From assembly GCA_003116975.1 (NCBI GenBank), contig BGKB01000038.1, forward strand, positions 434,001 through 498,000: 64,000 nucleotides of DNA, given 5' to 3'. Numbering within the stretch: position 1 is the stretch's first letter; each line of letters begins with the position of its first letter. The translations under genes and the position numbers were made by a program. The stretch comes from Aurantiochytrium sp. KH105. Taxonomy: Eukaryota > Sar > Bigyra > Thraustochytrida > Thraustochytriidae. Below are positions 12,101 to 19,444 of the stretch, one piece after another. The notes under the pieces are model-generated. The model was not told the DNA's origin. It did not search any database and worked only from the letters and a program-made list of their open reading frames with translations.

Positions 12101-14093
12101 CGTAAGTCCCGTCAGCCTCGACGAGAAGTCTCGTAAGTGGCTTGGATCTCAATTTACTCGTGCCGAAGTGCGTCCAGATGGCGACGATGATGCGCTCGGG
12201 GAAGCCGTGAGGCGGTTCTCGTTGGCGAGCGCGCCGTCGGCCTCGGGAGATCTCGCTGAGCAGGAAGAAAGCGCGACCTCGCTCGAGTTTCTCGCAAATG
12301 CCTACGTGCAGGCATGCGGGCGACCTCTCGATTATGTCGATGAGGAGACCGCGACGCCGATGGGACCTGTCTCACTTGCTGCTGTTTTGTCACGGATGAA
12401 CAAGGGAGTCTCTCCGATGACTGAGGTGGGCATCTATAGTGATCCCGAGAGCCATGAGGCCTCGGATCGTATGCCTCTCGTCACGTACCTTGACGAGTTG
12501 CGCACACAGGCGCTCGAGGTTGCTCGTGCGGCCATTGGCCGGCGTCTCGAGGATGACGGAAAGGGCCGAAGTGCGGTGCCGAATGCCGTCTTTCAACGCT
12601 CGACAAGCTCCTCTACCCTTGCCAGCAACGGGGCCGGAGCCGGCGGTGATGGGGGCATCTTTGGCGGTAGAAGCGGAAGCTTGGTTTTTTCCACGACCGC
12701 AACCATGGCCGCTGTTGCAGCGGCGGCTGCGGCGCGGAAGAAGAAAAAACAGCCCAGGCGTCGCAAGAAGAAGGCAGAGTCTTGGAATAGCATGATCTCG
12801 CGATACGGCAAGTTTGTCGGGAAAGAGAAGATCAGCGATCCTCGCCTGCTCGACCCTTCTTCGTGGTACTTTGATCTGAGTCTCGTGCCGACAAATTTTC
12901 GGACCTATCTCGTGGCGCATATGTTCCGCATCATGTCCATCGATACGCAATTTGCGGTGCCAACGGAGTGCTTTGTTAGCTTTGTGGAGCGGGTGGAGAG
13001 CGCAATGTCCATGCACAATACGCCCTACCACAATTTTGACCACGCTTGCGATGTGCTGCAAGCGACGTTTGTCATGCTCACCTCCATGCAAGGAGTTACC
13101 TTTCTTGATGAGGTACAAGCTTTCGGACTCATGATTGCTGCGTTCTGTCATGACCTGGAGCACCCGGGTTTGAACAACGCCTTTCAAGTCAAGGCGGAGA
13201 CCAAGCTGGCCAAAATGTACGAGGGCCGGTCTGTGTTGGAGAGCCATCATTGCGCTTGCGCCTTTGGCATTTTGCAGGATGACTCGTCCAATATTTTGCG
13301 CAATATGAACGAAACGGAGGCCAGCGATATTCGGCAAATCGTGCTGGAGTGCATTCTTGCGACAGACATGACGTGTCACTTTGACCTGACCGGCGAGCTT
13401 CGGGACTGCATCGTGCGACACCTTGACGACCCAACCACGTCGATGAACGAGGAAGAACGCGGTCTCGTGGCCAAGTCCATTTTGCACTGCGCAGATATTA
13501 GCAATCCGACGCGATCCTGGGACATATCGAAGCGCTGGCAGGACCTCATTTGCGAAGAGTTTTACGCTCAAGGCGACCTGGAGCGCGCAAACGGCTGGGA
13601 GGTTTCCCCCAACATGGATCGCGAGACGACGCACCAGGCGGAAATGTCCATCAACTTTATCGACTTTATCGTCGCGCCACTGTTTTTCGCAATGTCAACC
13701 CTCCTCCCGAACTCCTCGGATCCGTGCATTCAGGTTGCAGCCAATCGCTCACAATGGATGGAGCTCTTGCAAGACGAGGTCATGACGCGACAGGACCTCG
13801 ATGAGGAGAGCCGCGAGGCGACCTTGCGCGACTGGGATGCTCGCGAGGTCACTTTCGAGCAAGTTCTTTCCTCTGCTGGGTTTGCAGACGGGCTCAAGCG
13901 AAGCCGTGGCGATACTGGATTTACTGAGGACACCTGTGAGGAAGATGACAGCATGGGTGCTGGGACTGGTGAGCGTCACGGCCCGGACGACGGAGATTTC
14001 GGGACTATCTCTCGGCGCAAGGGCTCGAACGCGGCGGTGGCATACATTGATGTGACTGATGTGCGTCCGCCGTCACCCCAACCGTCTTTGTGA
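6174..14093 (+). CDS. Soluble-type adenylyl cyclase fused to a class I cyclic nucleotide phosphodiesterase
   Basis: A 2639-residue protein with no transmembrane segment seen. Residues 40-250 form a class III cyclase domain (C1) with the metal aspartates D51 (Phe-Ala-Asp-Val-Ser-Gly-Phe) and D103 (Lys-Phe-Ala-Gly-Asp). Residues 280-475 form the partner C2 domain, which lacks the metal aspartates but keeps K338, S408 and the Val-Asn-Leu-Ser-Ala-Arg motif (N415, R419). Together these make one predicted ATP site, arranged as in human soluble adenylyl cyclase ADCY10. A P-loop ATPase follows, with Walker A 921-928 (GEPGSGKT) and Walker B 1083-1089. A PH-like module lies at about 1477-1598 and a C2-like lipid-binding module at about 1630-1785. 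After a disordered, Lys-rich linker comes a class I phosphodiesterase domain (about 2220-2545) with H2286, H2290, H2326, D2327 and D2441 all in place. At the usually invariant purine-binding Gln there is S2492. It is predicted to make cAMP from ATP and hydrolyse a cyclic nucleotide. The start is the first ATG, five codons before the Leu-Pro-x-x-Val segment typical of this cyclase type. Confidence 0.92.
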   Translation: MRYIELLASYLPSVVVDEILKLEEEERQTKERYDSSQPRLTNYDAACLFADVSGFTKLSERMSFRYGPHVGAEHLAKQLNSYFSQLVKIINSEGGDVFKFAGDAMIVLWPPTGDEESIEDRAKRATQCAVRIQGLGQDLTFDDDAVSLSIKIGVGVGSLAIIHLGGIKGRTEYVAVGEPMSQAFAAEGMASAGDVIVSSAAWKCIEKEAGISGDKMPGGKRGNRHTGFRRIDLDNFRPGRARNKRVGVNLFDAYTGLTEERIRQLIPSAALQSIDSAHPEFEYYSSELRRISVVFIGLGLTEAEVQAAATGGEEMQVLHEAMRIVQTAAYKYEGALNKFIVDDKGATIIVLFGLPPYSHENDAKRAVSSSLHSISRLRENLGLNPAAGITSGTAFCGVLGSQTRKEYSVLGDIVNLSARFMQASRKSLDEGDSMSFIAPIICDEATFVTCQRDIPFRRLEPIRVKGKSKPIKAFEPLASAGLLAAPQVPKTTMKKTLRIGIGRRDRGETRQRAASDIASANGKEFSVRDSMQLLGPRFPMAGLTPKGSSSKAPPGGHVAMRFSSIILLAPERLRDLEESTGRKNEDLRMYFRMPTSLLRGRGPGQRKRNASGAQSDRRRSSSMSSRGLRTSQRLASALAGAVSSSPSSGGKASASSVAEVIEEDADFEFNNPAASTNRKTYSSLDSDEGTHGLRRKSLIFYNEVANTAHVSTGGPSDPEYDETCAQVVIGAPKMYHVATIDRGSGGRETTKDLLANACERGHSVGMLQHGIGSDHLALIIQGTEMVFNLDIWPSNTARIEAALNGKSPTEASEGVPLKYLEPIVNTALGFGVLWQRSVDIRPAKDLKRADAPRRAPSVGSVSAPLYNCEEVSSGTTLTLVLVARKDVAVLQSPNSYVLGALMARKIELIEHNKGSVAIVTGEPGSGKTNLLKHFGYGFLPEAVPVLGSSEQWEHTTSEYERLFQLNGESDQFQKFRNEERHFHVWFDIILQWIFHEASDLAAATLRKNPGKIRTQILAGALDDSLAGYASLLNDDLGTEFDEADTAALLSDLPESERVAHVNEVLTDMICDIVSKIVIKFGGLVVLIDDALRLDEHSWGVARRLAELVCSDSLELLLVVALRSFEGLTDRTMGLQPRLIQPRTRAALVKYREVCAVEGVEVLSMGPLSRNMAVDIFRKHVGDDIQTVSPDLWRMCESRCYNNPLLISDFAYEIREARRPKIVRYTPLPNTSKKPSKRNQGADAPRQLYTASLRVAVQHLDEPAWTMHAAHRAALSKQAAFLADRSANDPMNSSPDQPAQGINENEMEGVNFPPDYYPPAEVAPPRTAAGVLGELVDRLGSIEQMVLRIACMIGSTFSLRLIQDVYPRNSLKRDFTENLVKAACENLADQHGIFHKVRANAYNDEYVYRFADMLLVSTLRHRLLKKHKISLAASITRARSQFKAALELEKLQAEDSALPKRPVSMRVPTTAGDPQQARIEKEGPLSIKKKNPPSNKIFSDWKERYVVLHADCILIFKKRDPRRMAESDAHVVIYLNEASVELFEDPAERTHTLAFRIIADEWSRRGELHYSMRDFTFADSDPGETRRWFSRVSMTLNRHKLGTRFFEGANSSNNSRDLLPVRRRTILNFASLLNDGDTGIVVTLRSAGPGASHEQFSSSRTPRGPTKHLSSPNNHSTEIYASAFIRLHNGVRFVRKQTMLTAPTHSELLEFNESFLFKLAPEFLVDWRNQPERNASLEIVLWRQLDSALGFDMMVGYCSVQLADVYIRRDSASKLSLDLDVIEPYGDLKAQDATLSVGLELVINGEDETEIATMQESISLGEPSRDHNLEQQRELADIVFQENMELNVRSETGRQGGSFADTTGSGRGTTLQRPQNKKKKSRGTGPPLEPLALNGTLAPGEKRSTSMQISRPRMISTATQKSRRATLVSESGASNKGALVSPLAHLEFVAKAARNRGERDLLGVLKRLLLTRSFAELVSPVSLDEKSRKWLGSQFTRAEVRPDGDDDALGEAVRRFSLASAPSASGDLAEQEESATSLEFLANAYVQACGRPLDYVDEETATPMGPVSLAAVLSRMNKGVSPMTEVGIYSDPESHEASDRMPLVTYLDELRTQALEVARAAIGRRLEDDGKGRSAVPNAVFQRSTSSSTLASNGAGAGGDGGIFGGRSGSLVFSTTATMAAVAAAAAARKKKKQPRRRKKKAESWNSMISRYGKFVGKEKISDPRLLDPSSWYFDLSLVPTNFRTYLVAHMFRIMSIDTQFAVPTECFVSFVERVESAMSMHNTPYHNFDHACDVLQATFVMLTSMQGVTFLDEVQAFGLMIAAFCHDLEHPGLNNAFQVKAETKLAKMYEGRSVLESHHCACAFGILQDDSSNILRNMNETEASDIRQIVLECILATDMTCHFDLTGELRDCIVRHLDDPTTSMNEEERGLVAKSILHCADISNPTRSWDISKRWQDLICEEFYAQGDLERANGWEVSPNMDRETTHQAEMSINFIDFIVAPLFFAMSTLLPNSSDPCIQVAANRSQWMELLQDEVMTRQDLDEESREATLRDWDAREVTFEQVLSSAGFADGLKRSRGDTGFTEDTCEEDDSMGAGTGERHGPDDGDFGTISRRKGSNAAVAYIDVTDVRPPSPQPSL

Positions 14094-14240
14094 AGCTTTT
14101 GACGCGAGCACGCAATTGAATTTTACATGTTTAGAGGGCCTTGAGCTCACGCAATCTTTAGAGATGTTATGTTGTGTTATCAGATTTCACGATCTGGATC
14201 GGATCGATTCGAGCTCAATCTATGCTAGGTGTGTAGTACC

Positions 14241-17200
14241 TTAGAAGTGGGCCTCCGTCGACGTGGCTGCAGCCAGCTGCAAGGCATCACGGAAGCGAGC
14301 GTTTTCATCAATGCGACGAAGGCGCTCCGACTCCATCTCTTGGATTGCTTTGTTCTGGTTGATACGCTTTGTGTCCGCAGAGATTCGCTCACATCGCGTG
14401 TGCTCGAGCACGCGTCGCTGGCGCTCAAAGTCGGCCATTGCGCACGCCTCGTTCACGGCATGGGCGCGTTCCACTCGACCCAAAGCTTCTTCCAGAGCGC
14501 GGAGCTGCGTGCGACGAGCTCCCTCGAGATCTTGATCATGCTTGGCTCGGCGCTGGTTACGTGCACGGTCGAGCTCATTGGCGAGCTCAGCTTCCTTGCC
14601 CTCGATACGACGGCGCTGCTGCTCCTGATAAAACTCGAGTGTGGAACGCATATTTGTCGAAATGATATTTTCGAGGCGGACCGTGCGTGGCGAGACGCAG
14701 AGGTTGTTAGAGAGCTCGGACCACTCGGCGTCTTGGAGCGACGTTTCAGCATCGTCGACCAGCAAAAAGTCAAAGAGCTCACAGTCTGCGGAAAGCACCG
14801 CTTCCAGGTGCGTGGGACGAGGTCTACGATTGATGACACCGAGGTCTGCCTCCATCACGCGGCGGCGGCGCTCCTCCTCGCTCACGAAGCTGGCCCATTC
14901 ACGGTTGCTCCGGCGTTCATCGTCGAGGTCCTCGTGCTCAATCTGCTCCTGATGCAGCAGGCCGAGACGCTCCATCTCGACCGCATGTGCGATCTCCAGC
15001 TGGGCGCACTTGCGCTGAAGCTTCTCCAGACAGATTTCGCGTTGCTCCTGCGAGACACGACGTGCTTGCTCTTCATCGCAAAGCTGGCTGGCCAAGTATC
15101 CATTCACAACTCGCGCAGCGCGCTCCAGATCAAGATCGTCGGGGCCGTCCACCTGGGCGCGGCGCTCGGGAATGGGCGCCGCCACTACTGCAGAAGTCAA
15201 AGCCGGTTTTGCCTCGCCCACAGTCGAAGTTATTGTCTCGGCGGAAGAAACTGTCGATGTCGGGTGGATCGACGATGCTTTCGCGTTCTGCACAGCGCGA
15301 GCAGCATGAGGGATCTGAGGCTGAAATGTAGCTGCGAGACGGGCAAATCGGATGGCGTCCGAGGCTGCGTTGCTCGTGCGGTTTGCACGCTCGACTTCAA
15401 TGGCGAGGCGCGCGCCCTTGGCGCGTTGCTCGCGCAACATTTCCTCGAGCACGAGCTGCTGAAGCGAGACATGCTGCAGACGCTGGCTTTCTTGCTCGAT
15501 CGCACCCTTGACCTCTTGAAGAGCAGCCCGACGCAAGAGCTCCTCGCGCACAGCGACGCCACGATCAATGGTGATCGCCACGGCTTGTTCTCGCTCATAC
15601 GCTTGCTTGGACGCCTTCCAGGACGCCTTGCGACGAAGCTCCTCGAGAGTGCGGGGCAGCTGCGAAACAGAGAGGTCCAACAGGACCGTGGGATCGCACG
15701 CAAGCCGTTCGAGGCGCTCGAGACGCTCAAGGTCCGCGGCACGATCGACAGCTTGCGCATTGACGCGGCGTGCGAACTCTTCGTTCAAGGCGCGCAATTT
15801 CTCTTGCGAGATCCGAAGAACACGCTCGGCGTCCATTGCGGCGTCGGCGTTCTTTTGCCAAAATCTCCGGACGAGCTCCTCGAGCACCTGCGAAAAAGCT
15901 TCTTCCGCCGCGCGCCGCTCGCGCTCGAGCTCGGCCTCGCGAATGGCCTGAAGCTGGGCATACTTTCGCTCAATTTGCTCCAAGATCTCGTACAAATGCC
16001 GAAAGGAGTTGCGGCGATTGCGCTCCACATCCATGTCGCGAATTCGGCGAGCCTGCTCCTGGCGCGCCTGGTCGGCTGCGAGCACACGGTTGTTGAAGCG
16101 CTCGAGCTCATCGAGGACGGCGCGGGTCTTGATCTGTGCCACACGGCGGGATCTCTCCATCTCGGCCTCATTGATTGCGCGCAGACGGTTCAGATAGCGC
16201 TCAAGGTCTCCGACCACGGTTGCGAGACGCTCCTGCGTGACGCGAGCCTCCTTCTCCTCGTCCATGCTGCGAAGAACCTCCTGGCGCGTGCGCTCGCGCC
16301 GAAGCTCTTCGAGCATAGCCAACAAAGGGGCCGAGTTTGCGCGGCGGACGCGCTCTTCACTCATTGCGGCCTCACGCTCGGCGCGCTCCACGTCGGCTTG
16401 CGCGGCAGCAAGTGCGCCACGCACGCGGCGCTCGAGCTCCACGAGGACATCTTGACCTCTGAGGCGCGCGACGCGCTGGTGCTGTTCGAGGTCGCAAGCG
16501 CGCGCGGCCTCGCGCTGGTTCACGGCGCGCACCACACCAGCGAAGACATCCTCGCCCAGGGCGAACTGTGTGCGCCGCAGCTGCTCTTCCTTAACCGCTG
16601 CCGCGACAGCGCGACGCGCGCCCAGACGCTCGACATCGGCGAGTACATCTGCAAGAGGATCTTGCGCTCCGCGTCCGGGCTGGGCGGCCTGGACTTGCTG
16701 CTGCTGCTGCTCCTGCTCCTGCTCGAGACTCGCACGTAGTTCGCTGCGCCGCGCCTTTGCAGCGGCCTGCTCGCAGACCAGCGCGAAGCTGCGCGCGTGC
16801 GAGGCGCGAGAAGCCTCGAGAGCGGTCTCGTGCGAAGCCGTGCGGCGCGCGACGGCGCGAACGAGGTCGACGAGCACGTCAAGCTTGGTGGTCTCGGCGG
16901 TTCGACGGGTCTTCTCTTCATCCGCGAGACGGCAAGCGAGGCGCTGATTGCCGACGCGCGTGAGCTGCTCAACGAGGGAGCTTACACTCGAATCCCGCGC
17001 GCGGCGTTTCATGGTCTCTGGCATGGCCGCAACGAGATCGGCCTGGGCCGCACGTACCTGCTCAAGAATGTCTTGGAAACGTCCGCGCGACGCGATCGTG
17101 GGCACGACGTAGTCGTCAAAGGTCGCGCGCGTCGATCGCTCGATGCGTTCCGCCTCCTCCTCAGCGAGTGCCATTGCCTTGTTGACGCGGAAGCAAACCT

Positions 17201-18128
17201 CCTGCGCCACACGGCCTTGCAGGTCAGCCCACGCGTACTCCTGGCGCGCCTCCTCCTCGGCCTTGAGGGTCACACGATGACTGTGGTACGAACGGACCTT
17301 GCGAAGGAGATTGCTCCGCGGGGACGTGTCGCGTCCAAAGGGGAAGTCCTCATCTGCCGCCACACGGCGCTTCTGCTCTGCAAGTGCGAGCTTGCAGACG
17401 AGCTTGCGGTTTGAAAAACGCGAGAGCTCGCCAAGGACTTCAAGCTTGCGGCTGTCGGCGACACGACGCTGGCGTTCCTGCTCGGAAGTTGCGTCTGCGG
17501 TCCGCGCATGAAGCTTGCGCTCAAGGTCGCTCGCGACCTGAAGGCGCAGCTCGTCAAAGATGCGGCGCTCGCGCTCGGCGTCTGCACTTTGCACAGCCTT
17601 TGTCTTGTTGATCGCGCGCGCGACCTCGTTGGCAAACCAGGAAAGGCGGGCGAAAGCAGCTTCCTCGGTGGGCAGGCCGGCATCGGTGCGGCGCTTCTTC
17701 TCCGCGTCAGAGTCTACGTCGGCACGGCTCTGGTTCGCGAGACGCTCCGCCATCGCGGCGCGCTGGCGAGCGGCCTCTTGATCAATACGACGCGCGCGCT
17801 CCTTGCGCATGGCCTCGTCAGCGACAGCGGCGTTCGCGCGGCGTTCAAGCTCGCTGAGCACATCCGAGGCCATGGCCAGAACGACTTGGCGCTGCTGCTC
17901 CTCCTTGTACATGCGCGAGGCGGCCTTGAAGCTCGACTTGCGCTGCAGTTCAACGCGCACGGCATCGGCCTTATCCTCCACGCTGCGCCGTTGCTCTTCG
18001 TGGGCCATTTGCTGGGTCAGCGCTTTCCAGCTAGCGCGACGGGTGAGTTCTTCGCCGACCTGACTGCGTTGGTCGATCGCTTTGCGCATCACGAGGTCCA
18101 CGCCGAGCAAGGTCTGGGCGGTGGCCAT
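14241..18128 (-). CDS. Large coiled-coil protein with about 34-residue tandem repeats
   Basis: A 1295-residue protein rich in Glu, Arg, Ala and Leu. It is built of many imperfect repeats of about 34 residues, each roughly 'Val-Leu-x-Glu-Leu-Glu-Arg-(x)n-Asn-Arg-(x)n-Ala-(x)n-Glu-x-Arg-Arg-Val/Ile'. The clearest units lie in the middle and distal third of the protein. The array is interrupted by a Gln-rich stretch and by a disordered Ser/Thr/Ala segment about 70% along. No enzyme motif is seen. I chose the ATG at 18128 (Met-Ala-Thr-Ala-Gln-Thr). The frame runs further upstream but translates a (TTGTC)n pentanucleotide leader and low-complexity sequence. It is tail-to-tail with the cyclase-phosphodiesterase gene (147 bp apart) and divergent from the Sfi1-like giant. 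I do not recognise the family. A cytoskeletal or flagellar-rootlet role is plausible from form only. Confidence 0.75.
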   Translation of the reverse strand: MATAQTLLGVDLVMRKAIDQRSQVGEELTRRASWKALTQQMAHEEQRRSVEDKADAVRVELQRKSSFKAASRMYKEEQQRQVVLAMASDVLSELERRANAAVADEAMRKERARRIDQEAARQRAAMAERLANQSRADVDSDAEKKRRTDAGLPTEEAAFARLSWFANEVARAINKTKAVQSADAERERRIFDELRLQVASDLERKLHARTADATSEQERQRRVADSRKLEVLGELSRFSNRKLVCKLALAEQKRRVAADEDFPFGRDTSPRSNLLRKVRSYHSHRVTLKAEEEARQEYAWADLQGRVAQEVCFRVNKAMALAEEEAERIERSTRATFDDYVVPTIASRGRFQDILEQVRAAQADLVAAMPETMKRRARDSSVSSLVEQLTRVGNQRLACRLADEEKTRRTAETTKLDVLVDLVRAVARRTASHETALEASRASHARSFALVCEQAAAKARRSELRASLEQEQEQQQQQVQAAQPGRGAQDPLADVLADVERLGARRAVAAAVKEEQLRRTQFALGEDVFAGVVRAVNQREAARACDLEQHQRVARLRGQDVLVELERRVRGALAAAQADVERAEREAAMSEERVRRANSAPLLAMLEELRRERTRQEVLRSMDEEKEARVTQERLATVVGDLERYLNRLRAINEAEMERSRRVAQIKTRAVLDELERFNNRVLAADQARQEQARRIRDMDVERNRRNSFRHLYEILEQIERKYAQLQAIREAELERERRAAEEAFSQVLEELVRRFWQKNADAAMDAERVLRISQEKLRALNEEFARRVNAQAVDRAADLERLERLERLACDPTVLLDLSVSQLPRTLEELRRKASWKASKQAYEREQAVAITIDRGVAVREELLRRAALQEVKGAIEQESQRLQHVSLQQLVLEEMLREQRAKGARLAIEVERANRTSNAASDAIRFARLAATFQPQIPHAARAVQNAKASSIHPTSTVSSAETITSTVGEAKPALTSAVVAAPIPERRAQVDGPDDLDLERAARVVNGYLASQLCDEEQARRVSQEQREICLEKLQRKCAQLEIAHAVEMERLGLLHQEQIEHEDLDDERRSNREWASFVSEEERRRRVMEADLGVINRRPRPTHLEAVLSADCELFDFLLVDDAETSLQDAEWSELSNNLCVSPRTVRLENIISTNMRSTLEFYQEQQRRRIEGKEAELANELDRARNQRRAKHDQDLEGARRTQLRALEEALGRVERAHAVNEACAMADFERQRRVLEHTRCERISADTKRINQNKAIQEMESERLRRIDENARFRDALQLAAATSTEAHF

Positions 18129-18138
18129 CGTTTCTTGG

Positions 18139-18178
18139 TTTTCTTGTCTTGTCTTGTCTTGTCTTGACTTGACTTGTA
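18139..18178. repeat. (CTTGT/CTTGA)n pentanucleotide repeat
   Basis: About eight pentanucleotide units in the presumed 5' leader of the minus-strand coiled-coil gene that starts at 18128. Confidence 0.85.
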
Positions 18179-19159
18179 CTTTCTCTCCTTGCTCTTCTTC
18201 GCTGTTGCGAAAAGAGCTGGAGACTCTCGGTTCTTGTCTTGGCTTTGTCTGCTGATTGAATGCTTGACTGGCTTGCGAGGCGGGTTGCGGGTTGCGGGTT
18301 TGCTGGCTGCGCAGAGCTGCGCGACGATATCGCGGCCAACGAAGCGCACGAGCTCGTTGTTTGCCGAATCCAAAGCTGAGACCGGACGGAAAGTTCCCGC
18401 CCGCCCGTCCGAATGAGTGGACATAGACGGTGGCGTCCGCTCCGGACGCAACTCTCCGCGTTAATGCGGCGTCAAACAGGGAAAAGCGCCGCGAGCGTAT
18501 AGCCAGCCGGTCGGCTTTACGGCCTGGGAACTGACGCAAGGTCCCGCGCACGCGGCCGAAACAGCGCCGCCAGAGCCTCCGGGTCTTCGTTTTGGTCCCC
18601 AAACCCCCACAGTTACCCACATCGTGACCCCAGCGTATGGCAAGCCGCTGGTAGACGGCCGCGTAGGGTTCGGGAGCGGGCCGTATCGCGCCTAGGTCTT
18701 CCGAATACTGGTGGACGATAAGAACCAGATAATGAGTGGCCGCTGCCGGCGCTGAACGGCACGTGTGGCGCTCGAAGGCGCTCTTAACGGTACCGTGACG
18801 GTGGACGCGCCGACGTGGACACCTTCTTTGGCACGTGCGCGACTGCGAGTCGCGTCGCCCAGGCCCTTGTTTTCTTCTTTCTTTTTGATTTTATTTTTCT
18901 AGAAGCTGAAGAATGAGCTTTCTTGGACATCTTTGTTCTCCGCCTCTTTGCGTCTGACTGTCCTCGCAAAAAGAAGAGTGTCGGCGTGTTTCGGCGGCAC
19001 GATTCTGGGAGGCTGAGGCGTTAGCACTTTCCTTGTTGACGCAGAAAATCCTCACCCCCCGGTTGTTGACGATTAAAGCCCAGCAGCAGGAAGGCCTGGT
19101 TGGGTCCGCGAATGCTGCGGCATCCGTACTCTCCATGGCGGCGACACTCTTAGCCCAGC

Positions 19160-19243
19160 GATCTACATACAAGCTAAGCTTCCCGATCTTGCTCGAAGGC
19201 TGATCTACATACAAGCTGTGCTTCCCGATCTTGCTCGCAAGCT
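19160..19243. repeat. 42-bp tandem duplication
   Basis: Two adjacent 42-base copies (19160-19201 and 19202-19243), each starting GATCTACATACAAGCT and containing CTTCCCGATCTTGCTCG, differ at only a few positions. They end about 200 bp before the start codon of the Sfi1-like gene. Confidence 0.9.
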
Positions 19244-19444
19244 GCCACTGCTGCTCTTCAAAGGCTCGCCTCTCTTCTGCAGCCCACGTAGCCTATTACT
19301 CTTACCTGATTACTAGGCATTTAGTGCCTACTACCTGACTTGGCTTCCCAACCGTTTTCCTCCACGGCGCGAGCACGTAAAAAAAGCAGGCAAGCAGAAG
19401 CAAGCACCCAATCAATACCTCGGCGCCTCCGTTGCGCGGGCGCG

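Larger units (their letters stand above)
18129..19444. other. Divergent intergenic region between two repeat-protein genes
   Basis: It holds the presumed leader of the minus-strand coiled-coil gene with (TTGTC/TTGAC) pentanucleotides near 18139-18178, and a 42-bp tandem duplication at 19160-19243. No gene is supported. The frame of the downstream Sfi1-like gene extends back to 19340, but only from a TTG codon. Confidence 0.5.

Noticed and set aside
12390-13634. 414-codon open frame on the minus strand within the phosphodiesterase region
   Set aside because: Antisense to a domain with all catalytic residues in place; no motif of its own.
14229-16739. 836-codon open frame on the plus strand
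   Set aside because: It is antisense to the repeat coiled-coil gene. Its Leu/Ala/Arg-rich translation mirrors the Glu/Arg/Leu codons opposite and has no family resemblance.
19340-19444. 35-codon N-terminal extension of the Sfi1-like protein
   Set aside because: It would begin with TTG. The first ATG is at 19445.
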